This document shows positions 1 through 6,298 of a stretch of 7,744 nucleotides of DNA, in pieces. A program made the position numbers and the translations under genes. Every line of letters begins with the position of its first letter. The stretch's first letter is position 1. This stretch comes from Verrucomicrobiales bacterium (GTDB lineage Bacteria; Verrucomicrobiota; Verrucomicrobiia; Verrucomicrobiales; Akkermansiaceae). The notes under the pieces are model-generated. The model did no database searches. It was not told where the DNA came from and saw nothing but the letters and a program-made list of their open reading frames with translations. The DNA lies in the NCBI GenBank assembly GCA_003527555.1, contig DPWT01000131.1, forward strand, positions 1-7,744, written 5' to 3'.

Positions 1-2
1 TA

Positions 3-398
3 GAAATCCTGCGGGCTCTTAAAAACCCAGTGGCAATGCCGGGTGCCGCCGAGCTCGCCTATTCACTTCAGGAAAAATCTACAGCTGTGGTGTCGAGTTC
101 ATCTCACAGTTGGGTGGACGGCTGGGTAGAAAAACTCGAATTGATGCATTGTTTTAATACGATCGTGTGCCGAGGTGATGCTCCAAAAATCAAACCTGCG
201 CCTGACCTCTATATAGAAGCCGCTCAACGTCTAGAAATCAATCCATCCGATTGTATTGTCATCGAAGACTCGCTCAACGGCATGCTCTCTGCTCATTCGG
301 CAGGAATGCAGGTTATCGCCATTCCCAACCGACTTACCAGCGTGCTGGATTTTAGCGCTGCAGACTGGAGCGTTAACGCCCTCTCAGATCTAGTTTAA
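3..398 (+). CDS. HAD-superfamily hydrolase, C-terminal part (5' truncated by window edge)
   Basis: This is the C-terminal part (131 residues visible) of a haloacid-dehalogenase superfamily enzyme of the beta-phosphoglucomutase/phosphatase-like subfamily. The frame is open to the left edge, so the true start and the N-terminal motif I (DxDxT, carrying the aspartate nucleophile) lie outside the window; the internal GTG at 30 and ATG at 36 are not the start. Visible landmarks are the MPGAAEL segment that usually follows the cap domain, motif II in the VVSSSS strand (about 87-104), the motif III lysine in KIKPAPDLY (codon 192-194), and motif IV VIEDSLNGMLSAHSAGM, whose Glu-Asp pair binds Mg2+. 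Such enzymes are cytoplasmic and transfer or hydrolyse phosphate on sugars or other small metabolites. The substrate cannot be told from this half. It ends at TAA 396-398 and faces ppc tail to tail. Confidence 0.9.
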   Translation, partial: EILRALKNPVAMPGAAELAYSLQEKSTAVVSSSSHSWVDGWVEKLELMHCFNTIVCRGDAPKIKPAPDLYIEAAQRLEINPSDCIVIEDSLNGMLSAHSAGMQVIAIPNRLTSVLDFSAADWSVNALSDLV

Positions 399-556
399 TT
401 TACGCAAATCCGCATAACCAGCTCCGAGTAAGCTAGCACCTGATACTAACTTTTTGTTACGAGCTCGATGATATTTCCAGTGCATGAATAAACACTTGCC
501 CCACATCAGATGTCGTATGGCACCAATCCATGCAAATGATTTTCATATCATATTCA

Positions 557-3331
557 CTAGCCAGTAGTTCGCAATCCGCTCGCTACGGCATTCACAGAGA
601 ATTGCAGGGCGTTGAGCAACTCATTCGTTGTTTTTTCGTCACCCTTTTTCTGAGCTGCACGCCACTCCTTTAATAATGCAACTTGCTGATGATGCAGTAT
701 GCGAAGTGGGCGCTCACGCATTTCAAGAGTGCGCAGCATCCGAGGGCGGCGCTCGGCAAATGTAGATCCAAAAATCAAATCGATCATCTCGCCAGTACGA
801 CTAAACTCTGCAACGATAAGATTTTGAAAGTCATCTTTGAGTGCCTGATCCTCCACCAAACCAGCATAGGCATTCATTAAATCAAGATCCGCACTAACAA
901 GATTTGTCTCAACATTGGTAAGGAGATAACGCAAGAATGGCTCCTCATGAATAAAGGTGGAAAGCAACTGGAAATCAGCCGGATTTTCAACGTGTAGTTT
1001 CGCCAGCGCCGTGCCAACCCCAAACCATCCAGGCATATAATAGCGTGCCTGAGTCCATGAGAATACCCATGGTATAGCGCGAAGGTCATCCAGTGAGGCT
1101 GTGCCAGTGCGTCGTGATGGTCTTGAGCCAAAGCAGCCGTGCTCAAGTGCATCAATTGGAGTGGCCTGACGGTAGAACTCGATAAAACCCTCCTTATCTA
1201 ATAGAGAACGATACCCCTTCCTACTCTCCGTGCTCAGCCAGTGCATTATTTCCTGATACTTGGGATCGCCAAGGCTGGATGTGCCATGCTTGCCTTTGTT
1301 CTCTGTAATAACCCCAGTAACACCAGCAAGCAGTAATTCTAGATTATACGCAGCATTCGCGTGATGCGCATATTTACGCGGGATCACCTCGCCCTGCTCG
1401 GTGACACGCACAGCCCCTGTTACACTTCCCTCAGGAAGCGAGCGGAGAAACCATTGAACAGGACCCGCACCACGACTGATCGTTCCTCCTCGCCCATGGA
1501 AGAATTCACACTCAGCACCCGCCTCGTGACACGCAGTCGTGATCTCAGACTGAGCTTTTTGAAGAAGCCACTGACCAGAAAGAAGACCGCTGTCTTTATT
1601 AGAGTCCGAATATCCCACCATGACTGGCATACAACATTCACCACTAGCAACCACGCGTAGGAAATGCTGACCAGGGTCAATGGAAAGATAACGGCTAACA
1701 ACCTTGCCCGCGCGATCAAGATCATCACCCGTCTCAAATAGCGGGCAGACCTGCTGTCGGCTTATCCACATACCGTCTTTCCAATCCGCCATACCTCCCT
1801 CACGAGCAAACAAGTGAACAAGTAACATATCCGATACCTGACGTGTCATACTAACGACGTAAGGACCAAGGCCATCCAGCCCATAACTACGGGTGTGGCG
1901 GCGCAGCGAGGTATAACAATCCATCACCTTGCCAATCTCAGTATCTGGCTCAGGTTGCCACTTTCGCCACGGCCGATCATTACGCAGCTCATTTAACAAA
2001 AACTCAATGCGCTTATCCTCTGGCCAGTCTGAAAACCCGTCAGCCTCAGCTATGCCTACTGCTCGAAACATCTGCACCGCTGCCTTATCATGAAATGGCG
2101 AGTTCTGACGAATATCGAGTGTCGCAAGGTGAAACCCAAATACCTGCGCTAGACGTTTGAGAGGAAAAATCACTCCATGCGCAGAGCGGTTAGCTCCAAT
2201 TTCCATTAACGTGTTTTCCAATAAATTTAGATCTTCAATATATTCAGCAATATCCGAGTAGCCATCTAAGGGATCGAGCTTCTCACGCATGAGGTAGCAG
2301 AGACATCGCCATGGCTCGTTGAGATTAACAGCATATGGATAGTCTGCTCGGTTACCAAGCTCATCACGCAACGCGTTAATGCGCTCTGTTAACCGAACTG
2401 GCACCTCGTCAATATCTGGAGAAATTGTCAGCACGGTAGCGGCTGCTCGCAGCTCACGTTCATGCATTCGCATGGCATGTTTTCTGAGCCTACGCAGAGT
2501 ATTCGCCGTAACTTCTGCCGTGACAAGTGGGTGACCATCACGATCACCTCCGACCCAAGTTCCTAAACGAAGCTGCGGGTAAGCCACTGAACCGCGAAGT
2601 TTTTCCACATCCCAACCCGCAGATTTCCATGAGCTTTCTAATGAAACATCAAGCTCACGAAGCGCATAAGGAAAGACTTCGCGTAAATAGTATATGACGT
2701 TTCGCAGCTCATCAGTAATACTCGGGCGCGATGCATGGATTTCACCCGTATGCCAGAGGGTCTCCAGACTAATCTGTATGGAGTCCATCACTTTCTCTAA
2801 AGATGCAGGATCCTTGCGGTAGCGATCCCAGTGCACAAGATCCTTGTAGAGCGCAAGGTGTCGCTCACGCACCGTGGGTCGCTTGGCTTCGGTCGGATGT
2901 GCTGTGAGCACAGGTGTCACAGACACTTTAGACAGCGTCTCGAGCACATCATTCTCCACAAATCCCTGCGCCTTCAAATCATGGAAAATCCGCCCCCATA
3001 AGCCTTGCTCAGATTCAAAGCCTAAGTCACACCGTCGACGCTGTCGGATTTTCAGCGCTGTGCGCTCCTCCACCATATTGAGAATTTCAAAACAAACTGC
3101 CTGCAGCTGCGCCACTGTGGCCGCTTCCTCAGGGTCATTCGAGTGATCTTTAATTTCATGGCCACGCCACGGGATCGAGTCAGCAAGCTTTGCCTCTTCC
3201 GGCAATACATCGGCAAGCATATCCATCAGGGTGCCTAGACGATTTTCTAGCTCCTCAAACCCTTCTTTTCTGTAGTCCCTATTAGCAACTCGAATTTTCT
3301 GATTAGTGGCAAGTGATGGCTTATTGCTCAT
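557..3331 (-). CDS. ppc: Phosphoenolpyruvate carboxylase
   Basis: Cytoplasmic anaplerotic enzyme (EC 4.1.1.31) that carboxylates PEP with bicarbonate to oxaloacetate, feeding the TCA cycle and aspartate synthesis. Family motifs appear in order: TAHPTEAKRPT with the first catalytic His (residue 145), GGDRDGHP, LDIRQNS, GYSDSNKDSG, FHGRGGTISRGAGP with the second catalytic His, ATPIDALEHGCFGSRPSRR, IPWVFSWTQ, and the C-terminal GLRTTG. I chose the ATG at 3331 (924 aa, starting MSNKPSLATNQ). It places the HPTE His close to E. coli position 138 and leaves ordinary divergent spacing to the helicase. An in-frame ATG at 3418 would add 29 residues that do not resemble the family; neither start has a strong Shine-Dalgarno sequence. 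By my alignment from memory to E. coli PEPC, two of four aspartate-inhibitor residues are changed (K773 to Ser, N881 to Thr), while R587 and R832 are kept. The gene reads as intact. Confidence 0.97.
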   Translation of the reverse strand: MSNKPSLATNQKIRVANRDYRKEGFEELENRLGTLMDMLADVLPEEAKLADSIPWRGHEIKDHSNDPEEAATVAQLQAVCFEILNMVEERTALKIRQRRRCDLGFESEQGLWGRIFHDLKAQGFVENDVLETLSKVSVTPVLTAHPTEAKRPTVRERHLALYKDLVHWDRYRKDPASLEKVMDSIQISLETLWHTGEIHASRPSITDELRNVIYYLREVFPYALRELDVSLESSWKSAGWDVEKLRGSVAYPQLRLGTWVGGDRDGHPLVTAEVTANTLRRLRKHAMRMHERELRAAATVLTISPDIDEVPVRLTERINALRDELGNRADYPYAVNLNEPWRCLCYLMREKLDPLDGYSDIAEYIEDLNLLENTLMEIGANRSAHGVIFPLKRLAQVFGFHLATLDIRQNSPFHDKAAVQMFRAVGIAEADGFSDWPEDKRIEFLLNELRNDRPWRKWQPEPDTEIGKVMDCYTSLRRHTRSYGLDGLGPYVVSMTRQVSDMLLVHLFAREGGMADWKDGMWISRQQVCPLFETGDDLDRAGKVVSRYLSIDPGQHFLRVVASGECCMPVMVGYSDSNKDSGLLSGQWLLQKAQSEITTACHEAGAECEFFHGRGGTISRGAGPVQWFLRSLPEGSVTGAVRVTEQGEVIPRKYAHHANAAYNLELLLAGVTGVITENKGKHGTSSLGDPKYQEIMHWLSTESRKGYRSLLDKEGFIEFYRQATPIDALEHGCFGSRPSRRTGTASLDDLRAIPWVFSWTQARYYMPGWFGVGTALAKLHVENPADFQLLSTFIHEEPFLRYLLTNVETNLVSADLDLMNAYAGLVEDQALKDDFQNLIVAEFSRTGEMIDLIFGSTFAERRPRMLRTLEMRERPLRILHHQQVALLKEWRAAQKKGDEKTTNELLNALQFSVNAVASGLRTTG

Positions 3332-3430
3332 GTGTGATTGATCATCGCAATAGTAGAACAGTGAGTCCAGAGCGAATGGTGTTCTAAAAATCTGTTCAAA
3401 TGTAAAGTAATCGATCATGCTCAGCTACAG
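3332..3430. promoter_or_regulatory. Divergent ppc/helicase intergenic region
   Basis: These 99 bp separate the chosen ppc start (leftward) from the helicase start (rightward), so both promoters should lie here or slightly inside the genes. The stretch around 3381-3410 is AT-rich and is the likeliest promoter zone, but I cannot assign convincing -35/-10 hexamers. The hexamer GATCAT occurs at 3340-3345 and 3413-3418, and its complement ATGATC at 3431-3436. The last two form an inverted pair around a 12-nt spacer, but they include the ATG codons of both reading frames, so the symmetry may be accidental. The regulatory role is inferred from gene orientation only. Confidence 0.4.
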
Positions 3431-5446
3431 ATGATCCGAATTGAAGAGGGCGCAGGTGCCACAAAAGGAGACCTGGCTGAGCGCATGGAAATGATGTTTT
3501 CAGCCTCAGGGGGGCTAGCTGCATCGCCAGACTTTGAATACAGGGCGGAACAACAGCAAATGGCAGTAGCGGTTGCCAAAGCATTAGAAAACCAGAGTGT
3601 GCTCTGTGCCGAAGCAGGCACTGGTGTAGGTAAGTCACTAGCTTATCTGCTGCCCGCGGCTCAGTTTTCGCTAGATACTGGCAGAAAGGCAGTGATTTCG
3701 ACACACACCATTAATTTGCAAGAGCAATTGATCAGTAAGGACATTCCACTAGCTCAAAAAATTCTGGGCGGAGATCTTAAAGCCGCCTTACTGAAAGGTC
3801 GTGGAAACTACGTTTGTCCATTGCGATTGCGCCGTGCAATGGATTCAGTGGGTGATCTATTCAGCACCAGCGAGTCCGAGGAGCTGAAAGCAATATGGGA
3901 CTGGGCAGAGGGAACAAATGATGGCACACGAACAGATTTAGATTTTCAACCGTCAGCAAAAGTTTGGGCACAGGTTTGTAGCGATGGAAGCGTATGCACG
4001 CACCGCACTTGCGGCAAGCGAGGTAATTGTTTTTACCAGAAGGCTAGAAAACTAACAGAAGAAGCGGATATTATTGTAGTCAACCATACGCTATTCTTTT
4101 CGCTATTCGCGCTGCAAGAACTATCGGATGAAGATGTTGGATACCTATTCCCAAATGACTTTGTTATTTTTGACGAAGCACATACGCTTGAGCATGTTGC
4201 CGCAACCCAACTTGGTCTACGCCAGAGCCATGCTGGCGTTAAATTCGAGATTCAGCGACTCTATAACCCGAAGAATCGTAAAGGACTTATGCGTGCTCTG
4301 AACAATGCACCAGCGATGAAGGCGGCAGAAAAAGCTCTCGATGCAGCGGACGAATTTTTCAGCAGTCTTAATGAAGAAGTGGCATTCGGTAAATTCAGCA
4401 AAGAATTCCGAGTGCGAAACCCAGACTTCGTAAAGAATACATTAGGCGAACCGCTGAGGACACTCTGGCAAGAAATAGAAGACGTGGCTGAGAGAATGGA
4501 TAAGGAATCAACCACCAAAGGAGAGCTCATGGATGGCGCTCGGCGAATGCGTGAGATACACGCATGTGTTAGGATTTTTCTCGACCAAGATGACGATAAA
4601 TCAGTTTATTGGGTACAGAAAGGAGGACGCGATGGTGACATGCTCAGCATTCACTCGGCACCGGTTAATGTGGCAGACCGCCTCAGAAAAATGATGTTTG
4701 GCCCAGACCGAACCTGTATCTTAACAAGTGCCACACTTGGCACGGGAGATGAGCAACTGACTTACTTTCGCAAACGTATCGGAGCTGAAGACGCCATATC
4801 CGTAAAGATTGGTAGCCCATTCAATTATAAGGAGCAAATGCAGATCTACGTGATCAAGTCTATGCCAGATCCCACCAGTGATGATTATGAATCAGCACTG
4901 ATCCAGTGGATTGGTCGCGTACTAAAATACACTGAAGGAAAAGCCTTTGTTTTATTCACTAGTTATCGCCTGATGAGAAACGTTGCAGAGGCGATGGAAG
5001 ACTTCTTCTTTGATAACGATTGGCGTTTGCTCCTCCAAGGTGATGGTATGGCTCGACACAAAATGATCGAAGTGTTTCGCAAAGACACTAACAGTGTGCT
5101 GTTTGGCACCGACAGCTTCTGGGCGGGTGTGGATGTCCCAGGCGAAGCTCTCTCAAATGTGATTGTGACGCGGCTGCCCTTCGCCGTGCCTGATCACCCG
5201 CTTGTTGCATCAAGACTTGAAGCCATCGAAGCATCAGGCGGAAACTCATTCACAGAATACTCGGTGCCAGAAGCAGTGCTCAAGTTACGCCAAGGAGTGG
5301 GCAGGTTGATCCGCACAGCGAAGGATACCGGGCTTGTTGTTTTGTTAGATAACCGAGTAGTTAACAAACCATATGGCAAAACTTTTCTCAATGCGCTGCC
5401 AAATGCGCCCATCAAAATTGTAAACCAGCCTGCAGGAGAAATGTAA
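3431..5446 (+). CDS. dinG: ATP-dependent DNA helicase, DinG/YoaA (XPD-like, Fe-S) family
   Basis: Superfamily 2 iron-sulfur DNA helicase of 671 aa, expected to unwind forked, D-loop or R-loop structures 5' to 3' in repair and replication. Visible in order: a Q-motif-like YRAEQQQMA (about 38-45), Walker A AEAGTGVGKS (60-69, Lys68), motif Ia VISTHTINLQEQL, four Fe-S cysteines C129, C189, C194 and C200 (the last three at the 5- and 6-residue spacing of E. coli DinG), an extra C183, the DEAH box (248-251), TSATL (432-436), motif V DSFWAGVDVPG (561-571), and motif VI QGVGRLIRT (621-629). There is no N-terminal exonuclease domain of the kind seen in Gram-positive DinG. The length lies between E. 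coli DinG and YoaA, and I cannot say which is the true orthologue. ATG 3431 is the first usable start, because an in-frame TGA sits at 3362-3364; ATG 3485 is an alternative with AAAGGAG 14 nt upstream. The gene is intact. Confidence 0.93.
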   Translation: MIRIEEGAGATKGDLAERMEMMFSASGGLAASPDFEYRAEQQQMAVAVAKALENQSVLCAEAGTGVGKSLAYLLPAAQFSLDTGRKAVISTHTINLQEQLISKDIPLAQKILGGDLKAALLKGRGNYVCPLRLRRAMDSVGDLFSTSESEELKAIWDWAEGTNDGTRTDLDFQPSAKVWAQVCSDGSVCTHRTCGKRGNCFYQKARKLTEEADIIVVNHTLFFSLFALQELSDEDVGYLFPNDFVIFDEAHTLEHVAATQLGLRQSHAGVKFEIQRLYNPKNRKGLMRALNNAPAMKAAEKALDAADEFFSSLNEEVAFGKFSKEFRVRNPDFVKNTLGEPLRTLWQEIEDVAERMDKESTTKGELMDGARRMREIHACVRIFLDQDDDKSVYWVQKGGRDGDMLSIHSAPVNVADRLRKMMFGPDRTCILTSATLGTGDEQLTYFRKRIGAEDAISVKIGSPFNYKEQMQIYVIKSMPDPTSDDYESALIQWIGRVLKYTEGKAFVLFTSYRLMRNVAEAMEDFFFDNDWRLLLQGDGMARHKMIEVFRKDTNSVLFGTDSFWAGVDVPGEALSNVIVTRLPFAVPDHPLVASRLEAIEASGGNSFTEYSVPEAVLKLRQGVGRLIRTAKDTGLVVLLDNRVVNKPYGKTFLNALPNAPIKIVNQPAGEM

Positions 5447-5467
5447 ACAGGCACGCGATGGGGCAGG

Positions 5468-6166
5468 TCATGCTCGACGAGCTAAAGCTTGGATTGCCTG
5501 CTTCATTAACTGGGCAGGCCATTGACCGGGTGCAGTCTGCTCGCCCCCAAGGTATCCATAATTTAACAATGATCCATGCTGGGCATAAAGAAGGCGTGAC
5601 ACAGCAGCAAGCTCACCCATCCCCATTAATGACATCGGGTGGTCATTTCTCTGAAGAATATGAGTACAGCGTGCTAATTCTTGCACGCAATTATGTTGCA
5701 CAGCTATTTTAACAATATCCGCCTCCTCGCTTAAATCAACTAGACGCTGTATCTCGATCTCCGCCGGAGTTTCTTCGAAGTTGTGGTACGAGAGAATTAG
5801 CCCAACCTCTTGACACCTGATCTGGTGAATCACAGATTTCATTTCTTCGTAAGAAGCTAGCTCAACATCAACCCAACTTGCATGGTCGGCAACTTCGAGC
5901 AAAAGCCTCGACCGCTCAGCAGCACACAAATCAGCCAAGCCGCCTTCCGAATAAGCACGCGCCGTAAATAGTAAGGGGAAATCTTTAAACCGATCCAATT
6001 CGTCTTTCAACGCACCAATATGTTCCGACATACCATCGAGTCGTATTTCTAAGATATCGCATAACGACGGCAGCTCCACCGGCTGCACGCAGGCGAGCTG
6101 ATTCAGCGTCGCTACAGAGCCCACGACTTGTGGAGTCTCAGGAATGATTACGGTGCGTCTGCTCAT
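5468..6166 (-). CDS. aroD: Type I 3-dehydroquinate dehydratase
   Basis: Third step of the shikimate pathway (EC 4.2.1.10): dehydration of 3-dehydroquinate to 3-dehydroshikimate through a Schiff base on lysine, in the cytoplasm. The class I TIM-barrel motifs are present (numbering for 232 aa): LEIRLD (Glu40, Arg42), FTARAYSEGG (Arg70, Glu74), SYHNFEETP with the general acid/base His128, VKIAV with Schiff-base Lys153, Met183 and Arg191 in the GMGELAAVSR segment, and TAPGQ with substrate-binding Gln215. Thr211 stands where E. coli has Ser232, a mild change. The start is taken at ATG 6166 (MSRRTVIIPETPQVVGSVAT), where homology plausibly begins. In-frame ATG 6193 and GTG 6211 are alternatives, and none has a clear Shine-Dalgarno sequence. 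The gene converges on the helicase with a 21-bp gap and diverges from hom. No shikimate-pathway partner lies nearby. Confidence 0.93.
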   Translation of the reverse strand: MSRRTVIIPETPQVVGSVATLNQLACVQPVELPSLCDILEIRLDGMSEHIGALKDELDRFKDFPLLFTARAYSEGGLADLCAAERSRLLLEVADHASWVDVELASYEEMKSVIHQIRCQEVGLILSYHNFEETPAEIEIQRLVDLSEEADIVKIAVQHNCVQELARCTHILQRNDHPMSLMGMGELAAVSRLLYAQHGSLLNYGYLGGEQTAPGQWPAQLMKQAIQALARRA

Positions 6167-6272
6167 AGCTAATTTATTAGTCCCATGTCTCATGATCTCT
6201 GTCAATGCCACGTATATCTTGATTTATGTTACATTTTGGACTTTTGGAAATGTGCAAGGTGCGTCAGAAGTG

Positions 6273-6293
6273 ACATGTCCATGACGGACATGT
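6273..6293 (+). promoter_or_regulatory. Perfect 8-bp inverted repeat just upstream of hom
   Basis: The arms ACATGTCC (6273-6280) and GGACATGT (6286-6293) are exact reverse complements around the 5-nt loop ATGAC, and end 5 nt before the hom ATG. As RNA this is a short hairpin in which the only Shine-Dalgarno-like triplet (GGA, 6286-6288) would be paired, so it could lower translation of hom. As DNA the dyad could equally be an operator for a dimeric regulator. The symmetry is seen directly; either role is inference. Confidence 0.45.
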
Positions 6294-6295
6294 AG
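6275..6295 (+). other. Six-codon reading frame (possible leader ORF) before hom
   Basis: ATG at 6275 opens a frame reading MSMTDM and ending at TAG 6293-6295, three bases before the hom start and in the same frame as hom. It contains three ATG codons and lies almost entirely in the inverted repeat, so its make-up may only be a by-product of the CATG-rich dyad. No good ribosome binding site precedes it (AAGG at 6256-6259 is distant). If translated it could couple initiation to hom. It lacks the threonine/isoleucine codon run of a classic thr attenuator leader. What it does firmly show is that hom cannot start upstream of 6299. Confidence 0.2.
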
Positions 6296-6298
6296 ATT

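Larger units (their letters stand above)
6167..6298. promoter_or_regulatory. Divergent aroD/hom intergenic region
   Basis: This stretch of about 130 bp must carry the start signals for leftward aroD and rightward hom. An AT-rich core lies at about 6211-6245. Within it the heptamer TTTTGGA occurs twice in direct orientation (6234-6240 and 6242-6248), an 8-bp repeat unit. On the minus strand TATACG (6211-6216) resembles a -10 element, but no good -35 sits at the right distance, so I do not call specific promoters. The hom-proximal end holds the inverted repeat described separately. Function is inferred from the divergent layout. Confidence 0.4.

Noticed and set aside
497..522. Possible terminator between the HAD gene and ppc: TGCC...GGCA enclosing ACATC-A-GATGT
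   Set aside because: The outer and inner stems are short, are separated by unequal internal loops, and are not followed by a T-run on either strand. The rest of 399-556 also shows no clear hairpin or small gene.
1361..1737. Open frames on both strands (about 100 residues each) within ppc
   Set aside because: They overlap the most conserved part of PEP carboxylase and encode low-complexity, arginine- or serine-rich peptides without domains.
3392..3407. Possible LexA (SOS) box upstream of the helicase: CTG, ten bases, then AAG
   Set aside because: The canonical E. coli box needs CTG-N10-CAG with an AT-alternating centre; the right half-site is wrong here, and LexA motifs differ between phyla. 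A genome-wide LexA motif search would decide.
3396..3704. 102-residue minus-strand reading frame opposite the helicase N-terminus
   Set aside because: It is antisense to the Walker A region of a clear helicase gene; its composition looks like a shadow frame.
5458..5712. 84-residue plus-strand reading frame after the helicase
   Set aside because: It is antisense to the conserved C-terminal half of aroD and shows no recognisable domain.
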